Source: Candidatus Nanopelagicales bacterium
GTDB lineage: Bacteria; Actinomycetota; Actinomycetes; S36-B12
Assembly (NCBI GenBank): GCA_030827125.1
Contig: JAURFD010000012.1
Coordinates: forward strand, 1-64,000
Direction: 5' to 3'
DNA length: 64,000 nt
This document shows positions 9,020 to 18,558 of this stretch, piece by piece (position 1 is the stretch's first letter; each line of letters begins with the position of its first letter). The position numbers and the translations under genes were made by a program. Under the pieces are notes generated by a model. It saw nothing but the letters and a program-made list of their open reading frames with translations, had not been told where the DNA came from and ran no database searches.

Positions 9020-9528
9020 TGCGACGGATCGTTGTCGGCATCATCGCCGTTCTCAGCGCGGTGGCACTCGGCGCAGTCCTGGGTTGGTTGTGGGAGACCT
9101 TGGCACCGCGCGTTGTCCTCGAGGTCGCCGATGACGGCAAGGCCTATCCGGAGGGATTCCAGCCGGAGGGATACATGGGCGACGACGGGGTCGCCGCCCT
9201 ACTGTGTTGCGCCGCAGGTCTGGCGATCGGCCTGGCCGTCGTGCTGATCGCACGCAGGGTCGGGAATGCTCCGCGCATCACCATGTGGGCGCTCGGGATC
9301 GTCATTGGACTCGGTGTGATTGGCGCGATCACGATGCGCCAGGTCGGGCTCTCGCTCGACGACGTCGATCTACCGGCGCAATTGGCCGCCGCCCAGCCGG
9401 GGGACCTGCTGATATCGCCGCTGAAGTTGCGGATGCCCGGTGTGCTCGTGCTCTGGCCCGCGATGAGCGCCCTGGTGGTCTTTGTCGTGGCACTCAATGA
9501 CTGGTGGCACAGCCGTCGTTCTGGCTAA
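9019..9528 (+). CDS. Conserved membrane protein downstream of dnaE (DUF2567-like)
   Basis: A 169-residue predicted inner-membrane protein with about four hydrophobic segments (approximately residues 3-22, 58-80, 85-105 and 137-158). Between the first two lies a polar, acidic loop containing YPEGFQPEGYMGDDG. No catalytic motif is recognisable. ATG 9019 shares one base with the dnaE stop (TGATG), with GTG 9016 as an alternative start. Actinobacteria often carry a DUF2567-type gene directly after dnaE, and the topology fits, but I assign that family only tentatively. Function unknown. Confidence 0.65.
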   Translation: MRRIVVGIIAVLSAVALGAVLGWLWETLAPRVVLEVADDGKAYPEGFQPEGYMGDDGVAALLCCAAGLAIGLAVVLIARRVGNAPRITMWALGIVIGLGVIGAITMRQVGLSLDDVDLPAQLAAAQPGDLLISPLKLRMPGVLVLWPAMSALVVFVVALNDWWHSRRSG

Positions 9529-9560
9529 TCCTCATCCGGCTTGCGGAAGTGCGTTGTGGG

Positions 9561-10055
9561 TCACCGGACGATGGGGGCGATTCGGGCCACCTCGGCATTG
9601 GTGAGCATCACCAGGTCGGCGGGAGCCATGCCGATGTCGAGGCCGCGGCGGCCGCCCGAGACGTACACCACGGGATGATCGAGCGCCGAGGAGTCGAGCA
9701 CCGTGGCTGACGCCGTGCGCTGGCCGAGCGGCGAGATGCCTCCGACGACGTAGCCGGTCAACCGCTCAGCGGCCGACGCCTCCATCATGCGGGCCTTCTT
9801 GCCGCCCCGAGCGCTGGCCAGCGCCTTGAGGTCCAGCCGGCCGTTCACCGGCACGATCGCGACGGCGGGCTGCTCATCGACGAGGGCGAGCAAGGTCTTG
9901 AAGACCATTGCGGGCTCGAGGCCGAGCGCCGTGGCGGCCTCGAGCCCGAAGTTCGTCGAGCGAGGGTCGTGCTCGTAGGTCTCCACCGTGTGCTCGACCC
10001 CGGCCCGTTGCAGCACCATCAACGCCGGGGTGCCGGCCTGCGCTCGCTTGCCCAT
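9561..10055 (-). CDS. ybaK: Cys-tRNA(Pro) deacylase, YbaK/EbsC type
   Basis: A 164-residue YbaK-family protein. These trans-editing enzymes hydrolyse Cys-tRNA(Pro) mischarged by prolyl-tRNA synthetase. Family features include MVFKTLLALVD with its conserved lysine, the VPVNGRLDLKALA segment, the GYVVGGISPLGQ block and the VYVSGGRRGLDIGM stretch near the end. It lies 18 bases downstream of the Lon N-domain gene on the minus strand and is probably transcribed with it. Convergent to the dnaE-associated membrane gene. Substrate specificity within the INS superfamily is inferred from the GGISPLGQ motif. Confidence 0.88.
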   Translation of the reverse strand: MGKRAQAGTPALMVLQRAGVEHTVETYEHDPRSTNFGLEAATALGLEPAMVFKTLLALVDEQPAVAIVPVNGRLDLKALASARGGKKARMMEASAAERLTGYVVGGISPLGQRTASATVLDSSALDHPVVYVSGGRRGLDIGMAPADLVMLTNAEVARIAPIVR

Positions 10056-10073
10056 GACGCCTCTGCGACCTCA

Positions 10074-10730
10074 CTAGTTAGGACTGACCTGTTCCCGCAC
10101 CAGATCAACCGCGGGCAACGAGGGGATGGCCTCGATGAGGGCAATCTCGCGCCGCAAGAAGGTCAACTCGTCCCGGAGTCGCCGGGTGTCATCGCTGGCC
10201 GTCAAGAACTCCTGACGCATCGGCAGGTCCGCCACCACGGCGGCCGCGACCAGGTAGGACAGCACGCGCGGATCATCCGGCAGATCCTCATCGTCGGTCT
10301 CGGTGAAGATCGACCGGTACGCCGCAAAGGCCTCGATAACGGCCTCCCCGAGCGCATCCGGGGCGTCCCCCGGCGCCTCGTCGAGCATCTCGACCTCGGC
10401 GCGAAGGTACGGAAGCTCGTCGTTGAGGGACACGATGCGGAAGCGATCGGTCCCGACTGTCACGATGTCGGACCGGCCATCCTCGAGCACGTCCACCTCG
10501 CGCAAGGATGCGAAGGTCCCCACTTCGAAGAGTGCCTTCACGCCATCGACCCCGACCTCACGGCCATCACGAATCGCCACCACACCGAAGCCACGATCGT
10601 CCTCGGGCAACTGCGAGATGTCCCCGATCAGGCGTCGATAGCGCGGTTCAAAGATGTGCAGTGGCAGGACCAATCCCGGGACCAGCACGCTCCCGAGCGG
10701 GAACAGGGGGATCAACCGGGTGTCGCTCAT
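10074..10730 (-). CDS. LON peptidase substrate-binding domain protein
   Basis: A 218-residue stand-alone copy of the Lon N-terminal domain, without AAA+ or protease domains. It opens with IPLFPLGSVLVPGLVLPLHIFEPRYRRL-type sequence (key residues FPLG, LPLHIFEPRY), followed by the family's EVGTFASL block, and ends with a helical segment. Such proteins are common in actinobacteria near the histidine operon; their role is not established, possibly substrate or adaptor binding. ATG at 10730 has a TAGCCT -10 box six bases upstream on the minus strand. It shares a 105-base divergent intergenic region with hisD. Confidence 0.83.
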   Translation of the reverse strand: MSDTRLIPLFPLGSVLVPGLVLPLHIFEPRYRRLIGDISQLPEDDRGFGVVAIRDGREVGVDGVKALFEVGTFASLREVDVLEDGRSDIVTVGTDRFRIVSLNDELPYLRAEVEMLDEAPGDAPDALGEAVIEAFAAYRSIFTETDDEDLPDDPRVLSYLVAAAVVADLPMRQEFLTASDDTRRLRDELTFLRREIALIEAIPSLPAVDLVREQVSPN

Positions 10731-10736
10731 GCTGCC

Positions 10737-10742
10737 AGGCTA
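10737..10742 (-). promoter_or_regulatory. -10 box for the Lon N-domain gene (minus strand)
   Basis: Read on the minus strand this is TAGCCT, then six bases, then the ATG at 10730. It predicts a leaderless transcript for the lonN-ybaK pair, divergent from hisD. Confidence 0.5.
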
Positions 10743-10823
10743 GACCGCGGCCGCCCTCGACGCCGCACGCACCATGACCTGCTGCCCGGGGTCGTGCCGG
10801 AGGAGGCCGCGGAATCCTGCACC

Positions 10824-10829
10824 TACACT
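10824..10829 (+). promoter_or_regulatory. -10 box for leaderless hisD operon
   Basis: TACACT is followed by six bases and GTG 10836. The leader would be absent, so the classical his attenuator (a histidine-rich leader peptide) is not possible at this promoter. Confidence 0.5.
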
Positions 10830-10835
10830 TGACCC

Positions 10836-12143
10836 GTGATCCAGCGCATTGACCTCCGCGGCAGTTCCGTCGACCCCCGCGACGTACTCCCGCGTGCCGA
10901 TGTCGATGTCGAGCATGCGACGCAGACCGTCATGCCCATCATCGACGATGTCCGGGTCCGCGGCGCCGAGGCCGTCCTGGAGTGGACCGAGAAGCTTGAC
11001 GGGATTCGCCCACCCCATCTGCGTGTGCCGCAGGGCGCCATCGACGACGCGGTTGCCGCCCTTGATCCAGCGGTGCGGGCAGCGCTCGAAGAAGCGATCC
11101 GCCGCGCCCGCCTGGTCCACGCCGATCAGGTGCGCCACGACGTTGTGACCGAGGTCGTCTCCGGCGGCACGGTTACTGAGCGCTGGGTTCCCGTCTCCCG
11201 CGTGGGCCTCTATGTCCCCGGTGGGCGCGCGGTCTACCCCAGCAGTGTCGTGATGAACGTCGTCCCCGCACAGATTGCCGGAGTCGGCTCCCTTTGCGTG
11301 GTCTCACCGGCCCAGCAGGATTTCGGCGGACTGCCGCATCCCACGATCCTCGCGGCGTGTGGTCTGCTCGGCGTCGACGAGGTCTACGCCGCAGGCGGCG
11401 CCCAAGCGGTGGCGATGCTCGCCTACGGCGTCGACCTGCCCGATGGCGGCCGCTGCGAGCGTGTCGACATGGTCACCGGTCCGGGCAATATCTGGGTAAC
11501 CGCAGCCAAGCGTGCCCTCAAGGGAGAGATCGGGATCGACTCCGAGGCCGGTCCCACGGAGATCGCGATTCTCGCCGATGACACCGCTGACGCCGACTGT
11601 GTTGCCGCGGACCTGATCAGTCAGGCCGAGCACGACACCATTGCCGCCGCCGTCCTCGTCACGACCTCTGCCGAACTCGCCGATGCCGTACAAGCGCAGG
11701 TGGACGTCCAACTGGCCCAGACCAAGCACGTCGAGCGAATCAGTGAAGCGCTGTCGGGTCCGCAGAGCGGGATCGTCCTCGTTGACGATGTCGAGCAGGG
11801 GCTGCGCGTGGTCGATGCCTACGCCGCCGAGCACCTCGAGATTCACACGCGGGAGGCCCGTGACGTCGCGATGCGCGTGACGAATGCCGGGGCGATCTTC
11901 GTCGGCACCTACGCTCCGGTCTCCCTCGGCGACTACTGCGCCGGATCCAACCATGTGCTGCCCACCGGTGGTTCGGCGGCGCACTCGTCGGGACTGTCGG
12001 TCCAGTCGTTCCTGCGCGGCATTCACATCATCGACTACGACGCTGAGGCTCTCGCGGACGTGTCCGGTCACGTGGTCGCGCTCGCTCTCGCCGAGGACCT
12101 CCCCGGTCACGCGGCGGCGATCACCGTGCGGCGACGGGATTGA
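10836..12143 (+). CDS. hisD: Histidinol dehydrogenase
   Basis: HisD performs the last two steps of histidine synthesis, oxidising L-histidinol to L-histidine with two NAD+. The 435-residue protein has the family core: [39 protein letters not shown], and the zinc and substrate ligands in LISQAEHD and [16 protein letters not shown]. Length is normal. GTG 10836 is chosen because it begins the conserved N-terminus (IQRIDLRG) and lies six bases from a -10 box. It is the first gene of the his cluster, with hisC four bases downstream. Confidence 0.95.
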   Translation: MIQRIDLRGSSVDPRDVLPRADVDVEHATQTVMPIIDDVRVRGAEAVLEWTEKLDGIRPPHLRVPQGAIDDAVAALDPAVRAALEEAIRRARLVHADQVRHDVVTEVVSGGTVTERWVPVSRVGLYVPGGRAVYPSSVVMNVVPAQIAGVGSLCVVSPAQQDFGGLPHPTILAACGLLGVDEVYAAGGAQAVAMLAYGVDLPDGGRCERVDMVTGPGNIWVTAAKRALKGEIGIDSEAGPTEIAILADDTADADCVAADLISQAEHDTIAAAVLVTTSAELADAVQAQVDVQLAQTKHVERISEALSGPQSGIVLVDDVEQGLRVVDAYAAEHLEIHTREARDVAMRVTNAGAIFVGTYAPVSLGDYCAGSNHVLPTGGSAAHSSGLSVQSFLRGIHIIDYDAEALADVSGHVVALALAEDLPGHAAAITVRRRD

Positions 12144-12146
12144 TCG

Positions 12147-13268
12147 GTGGATTCGCTCCCCCTGCCGCGTGAGGATCTGCGCGGCCTGGCCCCGTACGGA
12201 GCCCCGCAGATCGATGTTCCGGTGCGCCTGAACACCAACGAAAACCCCTTTGCGCCCTCAGAGGAGATGTCCCAGGCCGTGGGTCACGCCGTCGCCGAGG
12301 CGACGCGAGGGTTGAACCGCTACCCCGACCGTGAGGCTCATGCGCTGCGCGCTGATCTTGCGGACTACCTCGCCGAGGAGTCCGGCGTACGCGTCCCCGC
12401 GGAGTGGATCTGGCCGGCCAACGGTTCCAACGAGGTCATGATGCACATCTTCGGGGCGTTCGGTGGCCCCGGACGGCTGGCGATGGGCTTTGCGCCGACG
12501 TACTCGATGTACGAGCAATACGCGCGAGAGACATTCACCAAATACCGCACCGTCAACCGCGGGCCGGACTTCGAGCTCGATGCGGCCATGGTCATGGCGG
12601 CGATGATTGGCGGCAGCCCCGACATTGTGGTGCTGACGTCGCCAAACAATCCGACCGGCACCGCCATGCCCCTCGATGTAGTCACGGCGACGTGCGCGAT
12701 GTCGACCGGCATCGTTGTGGTCGACGAGGCCTACGCGGAATTCCGGCGGCCGGGGACGACGAGTTCGCTCGCGCTGCTGGAGGCCAATCCACGCCTCATC
12801 GTCACGCGCACGATGAGCAAGGCCTTCGCGCTTGCCGGGGGCCGCATCGGCTACGCAATCGCGCGGCCCGAGGTTATCGAGGCGCTGCGGATTGTTCGGC
12901 TGCCCTACCACCTGTCTGCGGTGAGCCAGGCGGTCGCGAGGGTGGCGCTGGCGCACCGAACGGAACTTCTCGCGCAGGTGGCCCTGCTCCGCAGCGAACG
13001 CGATGAACTGGTTGCCTGGCTTCGTGCCGCGGGTCTCACGGCTGTCGACTCGGATGCGAACTTCATCCTCTTCGGACGGTTCGCCGATCGTCACCGCGCG
13101 TGGCAGGAGTTGCTCGATCGGGGAGTACTGGTGCGTGAAGCGGGGCCGGAGGGCTGGTTGCGAGTGAGCGTGGGCACACCGGACGAGAACGCCACCTTCC
13201 GCACGGCCCTCGCCGAGGTCTTCGCACTGGACGGCATGATGGAGCCTGGAGAAGGGAGCGCGGGATGA
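12147..13268 (+). CDS. hisC: Histidinol-phosphate aminotransferase
   Basis: HisC transfers an amino group from glutamate to imidazole-acetol phosphate. The 373-residue fold-type I PLP enzyme contains RLNTNENPFAPS, the ANGSNEVM phosphate-binding motif, SPNNPTGTA, VVDEAYAEF, and the PLP Schiff-base lysine in TMSKAFALAGGRIGY (Lys225). It starts at GTG 12147, three bases after the hisD stop, and its last four bases overlap the hisB start (ATGA). Length and motifs are normal. Confidence 0.94.
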   Translation: MDSLPLPREDLRGLAPYGAPQIDVPVRLNTNENPFAPSEEMSQAVGHAVAEATRGLNRYPDREAHALRADLADYLAEESGVRVPAEWIWPANGSNEVMMHIFGAFGGPGRLAMGFAPTYSMYEQYARETFTKYRTVNRGPDFELDAAMVMAAMIGGSPDIVVLTSPNNPTGTAMPLDVVTATCAMSTGIVVVDEAYAEFRRPGTTSSLALLEANPRLIVTRTMSKAFALAGGRIGYAIARPEVIEALRIVRLPYHLSAVSQAVARVALAHRTELLAQVALLRSERDELVAWLRAAGLTAVDSDANFILFGRFADRHRAWQELLDRGVLVREAGPEGWLRVSVGTPDENATFRTALAEVFALDGMMEPGEGSAG

Positions 13269-13876
13269 GTCGCACGGGGCGCGTGGAGCGCACCACCAAG
13301 GAGAGCAGCGTGCTCGTCGAGATTGATCTCGATGGCAGCGGCACCACCGATGTCTCGACCGGGGTGCCCTTCTATGACCACATGCTGTCGCAGCTGGGCA
13401 AGCACGGGGGATTCGATCTCACCGTCCGCACGGTCGGTGACCTCGAGGTCGACGCTCACCACACCGTCGAGGACACCGCCCTCGCCCTCGGGACGGCCTT
13501 CCGGGAGGCGCTCGGCGATGCCGCGGGCACACGTCGGTTCGGCGACTCACTTGTTCCTCTGGACGAATCCCTATGCCAGACCGCGGTGGATCTGTCCGGT
13601 CGTCCCTACCTGGTCCACGTCGAGCCGGAGATTGTCGAGCTCATCGGCAGTTATGACACGACACTGACCCGGCACATTTTCGAGTCGTTCGTTGCCACGG
13701 CGCAGATCACCCTGCACGTGCGGGTGCTCGAGGGTCGCAATGCCCACCACGTCGTCGAAGCGCAGTTCAAGTCCTTCGCCCGGGCCCTACGCGATGCGGT
13801 GTCTCTCGATGCCCGCGTGGTCGGCGTACCGTCGACCAAGGGCACGTTGTCGTCGAAGGAATCGGTGGACTCCTGA
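13265..13876 (+). CDS. hisB: Imidazoleglycerol-phosphate dehydratase
   Basis: HisB dehydrates imidazole-glycerol phosphate to imidazole-acetol phosphate. The 203-residue monofunctional form shows the metal-binding histidine motifs [15 protein letters not shown] and [14 protein letters not shown], and a later ARNAHHVVE-type block ([14 protein letters not shown]). It has no fused histidinol phosphatase domain, so that phosphatase must be encoded elsewhere. ATG 13265 overlaps the hisC stop (ATGA), and the stop shares one base with the following small gene. Confidence 0.95.
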   Translation: MSRTGRVERTTKESSVLVEIDLDGSGTTDVSTGVPFYDHMLSQLGKHGGFDLTVRTVGDLEVDAHHTVEDTALALGTAFREALGDAAGTRRFGDSLVPLDESLCQTAVDLSGRPYLVHVEPEIVELIGSYDTTLTRHIFESFVATAQITLHVRVLEGRNAHHVVEAQFKSFARALRDAVSLDARVVGVPSTKGTLSSKESVDS

Positions 13877-14037
13877 TGGGTTGGTACGCCGTCATGCTGC
13901 TGGGCCTCGGCGGATTTCTCGGCGGTGGCTCCTACGCCTTCGCCAAGCAGGGCAAGCGCAACTCGGCCGTCATCCTCGGCGTCCTCGCCGCAATGGCGAT
14001 TGTGGGTGGCGCGCTCTACGCGTGGGGAGCGGAGTGA
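13876..14037 (+). CDS. 53-residue membrane protein inside the his operon
   Basis: A short reading frame that exactly fills the hisB-hisH gap. ATG 13876 shares one base with the hisB stop (TGATG), and its own stop overlaps the hisH GTG by four bases (GTGA). The product has two hydrophobic stretches (about residues 3-22 and 31-50) separated by a positive turn, KQGKRN. Third codon positions are mostly G or C, as in neighbouring genes. A small membrane protein at this position occurs in other actinobacterial his operons as far as I recall. No function can be assigned; the perfect coupling argues that it is translated. Confidence 0.72.
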   Translation: MGWYAVMLLGLGGFLGGGSYAFAKQGKRNSAVILGVLAAMAIVGGALYAWGAE

Positions 14038-14663
14038 GCCGAGTAGTCATCCTCGACTACGGCTCGGGCAATCTGCGGTCGGCGCATCGCGCGCTCGAGC
14101 GGGTGGGTGCGGACGTCGAAGTCACGGCCGATCCTGAAGCGGTCGCTCATGCCGACGGGCTCGTCGTTCCCGGGGTAGGGGCCTTTGCCGCGTGTATGGC
14201 CGGCCTCCATGCGGTCAACGGACCGCGCATGATCGGACGTCGACTCGCGGGCGGCCGACCGGTCCTGGGGATCTGTGTCGGTATGCAGGTGCTCTTCGAA
14301 CTCGGCGTCGAGCACGGCGTGACCACCGAGGGCATGAGCGAATGGCCCGGCACGGTTGAGCGTTTGCAGGCTGATGTGCTGCCGCACATGGGATGGAACA
14401 CCGTTGACGCTCCGAGCGAGACGGCGATGTTTGCGGGCGTCGAGGACGCCTACTTCTATTTCGTGCATTCCTACGGCGTCCTCGACTGGACGTTGCCGAC
14501 CAGCGACCACATGGCGGCGCCATTGGTCACGTGGACGGACTACGGCACCCCCTTTGTCTCCGCGGTGGAGAACGGCCCGCTCTGGGCGACCCAGTTCCAC
14601 CCGGAGAAGTCCGGTGACGCGGGAGCGCAGGTCCTGCGCAACTGGCTCGGGAGCCTGGTCTAA
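14034..14663 (+). CDS. hisH: Imidazole glycerol phosphate synthase, glutaminase subunit
   Basis: HisH releases ammonia from glutamine and channels it to HisF for imidazole-glycerol phosphate formation. The 209-residue class I amidotransferase has the nucleophile in GICVGMQ (Cys81) and the His-Glu pair in HPEKS (His189, Glu191). It starts at GTG 14034 with [13 protein letters not shown], overlapping the preceding small gene by four bases; longer in-frame starts further upstream would run through hisB and are rejected. The next gene starts immediately after the stop. Confidence 0.94.
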   Translation: MSRVVILDYGSGNLRSAHRALERVGADVEVTADPEAVAHADGLVVPGVGAFAACMAGLHAVNGPRMIGRRLAGGRPVLGICVGMQVLFELGVEHGVTTEGMSEWPGTVERLQADVLPHMGWNTVDAPSETAMFAGVEDAYFYFVHSYGVLDWTLPTSDHMAAPLVTWTDYGTPFVSAVENGPLWATQFHPEKSGDAGAQVLRNWLGSLV

Positions 14664-14993
14664 GTGGCGAAGGAGCGGGCCCGCAAGAGGGCTGAACGTG
14701 AGGCCGCCGCGGCGAAGGAACGTGAGCAGCGGGCCCGCAAGCGGGCGCGTAAGGAGCGGGTGGATCGGGCCAAGGCGAAGGTCTCCTCAGCTATCCCGGA
14801 TCGACCGAAGACCGCCCCCGGTCTCCTGGCGCGCCGACGGCGGCGCCGCCTGTTGACCTTCGCACTCGCCATCATCGCGATTCAGATCATCGTGTGGCCG
14901 TTCCTGCCGAGTTGGGGGGCGCGGCTACTGCTGTTGGCGCTGACCCTGCTCGCGGCACCGGTGGTGTGGGTGCTGTCCTTCGGCCGCGTCTAA
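14664..14993 (+). CDS. Basic coiled-coil membrane protein between hisH and hisA
   Basis: A 109-residue protein beginning at GTG 14664 directly after the hisH stop. Residues 1-45 are an Arg/Lys/Ala/Glu-rich helix, probably coiled coil (AKERARKRAEREAAAAKE). Residues about 63-80 and 86-105 are two hydrophobic segments separated by a short loop, so the basic helix most likely lies in the cytoplasm. No enzyme motif is present. Similar small proteins occur in actinobacterial his clusters; function unknown. An inverted repeat follows nine bases after its stop, suggesting the end of a transcription unit. Confidence 0.65.
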   Translation: MAKERARKRAEREAAAAKEREQRARKRARKERVDRAKAKVSSAIPDRPKTAPGLLARRRRRRLLTFALAIIAIQIIVWPFLPSWGARLLLLALTLLAAPVVWVLSFGRV

Positions 14994-15001
14994 CCCACTC
15001 C

Positions 15002-15069
15002 CTCGCCGAGCGCGCACCTGCGCGCAGGTTTTTGGCGAAATGCCGGTGCACAAGTGCGCACTCGGCGAG
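15002..15069. repeat. Intergenic inverted repeat, copy 1
   Basis: Arms at 15002-15025 and 15046-15069 are 24 bases each and match at 20 positions when one is reverse-complemented; the loop is 20 bases. The arm begins CTCGCCGAG and continues with GCGCAC and TG-rich sequence. A related repeat lies at 26713-26770, also just after a stop codon. No T-tract follows, so this is not a standard intrinsic terminator, though it could stall transcription or protect RNA ends. Confidence 0.7.
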
Positions 15070-15090
15070 GGGGGAGAAATGTCGACCCCG

Positions 15091-15096
15091 TAGGGT
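15091..15096 (+). promoter_or_regulatory. -10 box for leaderless hisA
   Basis: TAGGGT, six bases, then ATG 15103. This implies a second promoter within the his cluster, just downstream of the inverted repeat, serving hisA-hisF-hisI-trpE. Confidence 0.5.
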
Positions 15097-15102
15097 GCTC
15101 TC

Positions 15103-15879
15103 ATGTCTCAGGGCACCCGTTTTGAACTCCTTCCTGCCGTCGATATCGCCGATGGCACGGCTGTGCGCCTCGTGCGGGGTGAGGCCGGCACCGAGACCGC
15201 GTACGGCGACCCTGTCGCTGCGGCCCAGCAGTGGGTGGACGACGGTGCCTTCTGGCTCCACGTCGTCGACCTCGACCGCGCCTTCGGCCGTGGCACGAAC
15301 GCCGACCAGGTGGCCGCCATCGTCGCCGCGGTGAAGGACCGCTGCCATGTCGAGGTCGCGGGTGGCATCCGCGACGACGAGTCCCTCGCCGCCGCTCTGG
15401 CCACCGGCGCGCATCGGGTCGTTATCGGCACCGCCGCGCTGGAGCAGCCGGATTGGGTCGCCCGGGTGATCTCCGAGCACGGCGATCGCATCGCCGTCTC
15501 CCTCGACGTCCGCGGCACCACGCTGGCCGCCCGGGGCTGGACTGAGGAGGGCGGCGACGTTTTCGAGGCGATCGATCGGCTCGACGCTGCCGGTTGCGCG
15601 CTCTACGTCGTCACCGACGTCGAGCGTGACGGCACGATGCACGGACCGCACTTCCACCTGCTCCACCGCATCTGCAAGCACACGGCGACGCCGGTGATCG
15701 CCTCGGGTGGCATCGCCAAACTCGAAGACCTGCACAAGCTCACCGAGATGGTGCCCGACGGCATCGTCGGCGCGGTCGTAGGCCGAGCGCTCTACGACGG
15801 TGCCTTCACCCTCGCCGAAGCCGTTGCCACGATCGAGCCGCGTTTCGACTTCTGGATGTGGGGGCCTCCGCAGCCGTGA
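15103..15879 (+). CDS. hisA: Bifunctional HisA/TrpF isomerase (PriA type)
   Basis: A 258-residue beta/alpha-barrel isomerase that converts ProFAR to PRFAR in histidine synthesis. Catalytic aspartates sit in [10 protein letters not shown] and [10 protein letters not shown]. The loop [10 protein letters not shown] carries the Arg-x-Trp pair used by the actinobacterial PriA enzyme to act also on phosphoribosyl anthranilate (the TrpF reaction). No trpF occurs near trpE, trpC, trpB and trpA in this window, which fits dual function; that is family knowledge plus inference. It is distinct from the helicase-like priA at 51.4 kb. The stop overlaps hisF by four bases. Confidence 0.9.
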   Translation: MSQGTRFELLPAVDIADGTAVRLVRGEAGTETAYGDPVAAAQQWVDDGAFWLHVVDLDRAFGRGTNADQVAAIVAAVKDRCHVEVAGGIRDDESLAAALATGAHRVVIGTAALEQPDWVARVISEHGDRIAVSLDVRGTTLAARGWTEEGGDVFEAIDRLDAAGCALYVVTDVERDGTMHGPHFHLLHRICKHTATPVIASGGIAKLEDLHKLTEMVPDGIVGAVVGRALYDGAFTLAEAVATIEPRFDFWMWGPPQP

Positions 15880-16661
15880 GCCTCGCCGTCCGGGTGATTC
15901 CCTGCCTCGACGTCGACGCGGGTCGGGTGGTCAAGGGTGTGAACTTCACCGGGTTGCGTGACGCCGGTGACCCGGTCGAACTCGCGCGCCGCTACGACCT
16001 CGCCGGAGCCGACGAACTCGTGTTCCTCGACATCACGGCGTCCTCGGGCGATCGGGAGACGACCTATGACGTCGTACGACGTACCGCCGATCAGGTCTTC
16101 ATCCCGCTCACGGTCGGCGGCGGTGTTCGCACCGTCGAGGACTTCGATCGACTCCTGCGTGCTGGCGCGGACAAGGTCAGCCTGAGCACCGCCTCGGTTC
16201 AACGACCGGACCTCGTCAGTGAAGCGTCCCGCGTCTTCGGCTCGCAGTGTGTGGTCCTATCCGTCGACACGCGGCGCTGCGGTGATGCGACCGAGTCTGG
16301 ATTCGAAGTGACCACGCACGGCGGTCGTCAGGGCACGGGCATCGACACGCTCGCGTGGGTACGTCAGATCGTCGACCGCGGGGCCGGGGAGATCCTGTTG
16401 AACTCCATGGACGCCGACGGGACCCGGGAGGGATTCGACGTCGACCTCATCGCCCTGGTCCGCGACGCCGTGGACGTGCCGGTCATCGCCAGTGGTGGTG
16501 CCGGAGCGGTCGAACACTTCGCGCCGGCGGTGGCGGCCGGTGCTGATGCGGTCCTCGCCGCGAGCGTCTTCCACTTCGGGGCCGTCACCATCGGCGAGGT
16601 CAAAGAATCCCTGGCCGCCGCTGGATATCCCGTGCGTCCGGTCGCCATGGAGGTGGTGTGA
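15876..16661 (+). CDS. hisF: Imidazole glycerol phosphate synthase, cyclase subunit
   Basis: HisF closes the imidazole ring using ammonia from HisH, yielding imidazole-glycerol phosphate and AICAR. The 261-residue barrel has [17 protein letters not shown] with the first catalytic aspartate, LTVGGGVR, and [10 protein letters not shown] with the second. I chose GTG 15876, which overlaps the hisA stop by four bases (GTGA); an in-frame GTG at 15858 would add six residues and a longer overlap. Length is typical of the family. Confidence 0.94.
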   Translation: MSLAVRVIPCLDVDAGRVVKGVNFTGLRDAGDPVELARRYDLAGADELVFLDITASSGDRETTYDVVRRTADQVFIPLTVGGGVRTVEDFDRLLRAGADKVSLSTASVQRPDLVSEASRVFGSQCVVLSVDTRRCGDATESGFEVTTHGGRQGTGIDTLAWVRQIVDRGAGEILLNSMDADGTREGFDVDLIALVRDAVDVPVIASGGAGAVEHFAPAVAAGADAVLAASVFHFGAVTIGEVKESLAAAGYPVRPVAMEVV

Positions 16662-16993
16662 TGTCCGATGGTGGTCGCGCCCTCGAACCCGTCTTCGATG
16701 AACGCGGACTCATCCCCGTCGTCGTGCAGCAGGAAGGCACCGGCGAGGTGCTCATGCTCGCGTGGATGGACGCCGAAGCGCTGCGCCGCACGCGCGAATC
16801 CGGCCGGGCGACCTACTGGTCGCGCAGTCGTGGCGAATATTGGGTCAAGGGGGAGACCTCGGGGCATGTGCAGCATGTGCGCGACGTCCAACTCGACTGC
16901 GATGGCGACACCCTTCTGTTGATCGTCGACCAGGTGGGCGCGGCCTGTCACACCGGCTCGCGGACGTGCTTCATTCCTCTGGACCCGCCATGA
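16661..16993 (+). CDS. hisI: Phosphoribosyl-AMP cyclohydrolase
   Basis: HisI opens the adenine ring of phosphoribosyl-AMP in the third step of histidine synthesis. The 110-residue protein is monofunctional, with [16 protein letters not shown], the metal site CDGD, and the zinc cysteines in [11 protein letters not shown]. The fused HisE domain found in enterobacteria is absent; hisE is separate at 60.5 kb. ATG 16661 shares one base with the hisF stop; GTG 16658 is an alternative one codon earlier. The stop overlaps trpE by four bases. Confidence 0.93.
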   Translation: MSDGGRALEPVFDERGLIPVVVQQEGTGEVLMLAWMDAEALRRTRESGRATYWSRSRGEYWVKGETSGHVQHVRDVQLDCDGDTLLLIVDQVGAACHTGSRTCFIPLDPP

Positions 16994-18558
16994 GTGAACG
17001 CGTCGCCTGGGGTTTCCCGCTGCCCGCGCCGGGTGGCTCCGCACCCGATCTGGAGCGGTTCCGCGCCCTCGCGCCGGGCCGCCGAGTCATCCCCGTTGTC
17101 CGTCGACTACTGGCCGATGGCGAGACGCCCGTGGGGCTCTACCGCAAACTGGCCGAGGAGCGCCCGGGGACCTTCCTGCTGGAGTCGGCCGAACACGGTC
17201 GCGCCTACTCGCGCTACTCCTTTGTGGGTGCGCGCTGCCGCGCCATGCTCACCGAGGTCGACGGCGCGGCGACGTGGTGGGGTGATCCGCCGTACGACGT
17301 CCCGCAGGGTGGCGACCCACTTGACGCACTGCGCCGCACGATCGAGGTCTTCCACACCGATCGTGCCGAGGGCCTGCCACCGCTCACCGGAGGGATGGTC
17401 GGCTACCTCTCCTACGACGGCGTGCGGCGGTGGGAGCGGGTTCCGGATGACAACCCGGACGAGTTGCACATCCCAGAGTTGGGCTTCCTCCTCGCGACGG
17501 ACCTTGCCGTCCTCGACCATGCGGACGGCACGGTCCTCCTCATCGCAAATGCGATCAACATGGACAACAGCGATGAGCGAATGGACGAGGCCTGGCACGA
17601 CGCCATGGCGCGACTCGATCGCATGACCGACCAATTGGCGCACAGTGCGCAATCCACCGTGTCGGTCTATCAGCCGGAGGCGGGAGCGGCCGTCACGCGG
17701 CGGACGGATAGTGAGGATTTTCGTGCGTCGGTAGAGACGGTCAAGGAGTACATCCGCGCGGGGGATGCCTTCCAGGTCGTCGTGTCGCAACGCTTCGATG
17801 TCGCATGTCCGGCGTCATCCCTTGATGTGTACCGCGTGCTGCGCGTGACGAATCCGAGTCCCTACATGTACCTCATCCGCATCCCGGACACGCAGGGCAA
17901 CGGCGTCGCCTTCGACATCGTGGGGTCGTCTCCCGAAGCACTCGTCACCGTTCAGGAAGGCCGTTGTCGCCTTCATCCCATTGCGGGCACGCGGCGTCGG
18001 GGTAAGACCCCTGAAGAGGATGCCGCTCTCATGGAGGACTTGCTCGCGGATGACAAGGAACGCGCGGAGCACCTGATGCTCGTCGACCTTGGCCGCAACG
18101 ATCTCGGTCGGGTCTGCGCTCCGGGGACGGTGGACGTCGTGGAATTCATGCAGGTTGAGCGCTACTCGCACGTGATGCATCTGGTGTCCACAGTCGTCGG
18201 TCAACTCGCCGAGGGGCGCACGGCGTACGACGCACTGTCCGCGACGTTCCCCGCAGGAACTCTCTCGGGAGCGCCCAAGCCGCGCGCCATGGAGATCATT
18301 GACGAGCTCGAGCCGTCCCGCCGTGGGGTCTATGGCGGTGTTGTCGGCTACGTCGACTTCGCCGGGGATCTCGACACGGCCATCGCCATCCGCACCGCGG
18401 TGATTCGCGATCACGTCGCCCACGTTCAAGCGGGTGCCGGAGTCGTCGCCGATTCCGATCCCATCGCTGAAGATGCCGAGTGCCAGGCCAAGGCGGCCGC
18501 TGTCGTGCGAGCGATTGCCACGGCGAGCACGCTCCGTTCGGTCGGGGCGGCGGACTAG
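16990..18558 (+). CDS. trpE: Anthranilate synthase component I
   Basis: TrpE makes anthranilate from chorismate with ammonia supplied by TrpG. The 522-residue protein has the tryptophan feedback-binding LLES motif ([17 protein letters not shown]), then the chorismate-binding domain with [24 protein letters not shown] and [12 protein letters not shown]. There is no fused glutaminase domain, and trpG and trpD are not in this window. ATG 16990 overlaps the hisI stop (ATGA), linking tryptophan synthesis to the his transcript. The presence of LLES predicts feedback inhibition. Confidence 0.94.
   Translation: MSERVAWGFPLPAPGGSAPDLERFRALAPGRRVIPVVRRLLADGETPVGLYRKLAEERPGTFLLESAEHGRAYSRYSFVGARCRAMLTEVDGAATWWGDPPYDVPQGGDPLDALRRTIEVFHTDRAEGLPPLTGGMVGYLSYDGVRRWERVPDDNPDELHIPELGFLLATDLAVLDHADGTVLLIANAINMDNSDERMDEAWHDAMARLDRMTDQLAHSAQSTVSVYQPEAGAAVTRRTDSEDFRASVETVKEYIRAGDAFQVVVSQRFDVACPASSLDVYRVLRVTNPSPYMYLIRIPDTQGNGVAFDIVGSSPEALVTVQEGRCRLHPIAGTRRRGKTPEEDAALMEDLLADDKERAEHLMLVDLGRNDLGRVCAPGTVDVVEFMQVERYSHVMHLVSTVVGQLAEGRTAYDALSATFPAGTLSGAPKPRAMEIIDELEPSRRGVYGGVVGYVDFAGDLDTAIAIRTAVIRDHVAHVQAGAGVVADSDPIAEDAECQAKAAAVVRAIATASTLRSVGAAD

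Noticed and set aside
15002-15069. Inverted repeat as an ordinary rho-independent terminator
   Set aside because: No T-run follows either arm, the loop is 20 bases and a related copy exists elsewhere, so a repeat-element reading is preferred.
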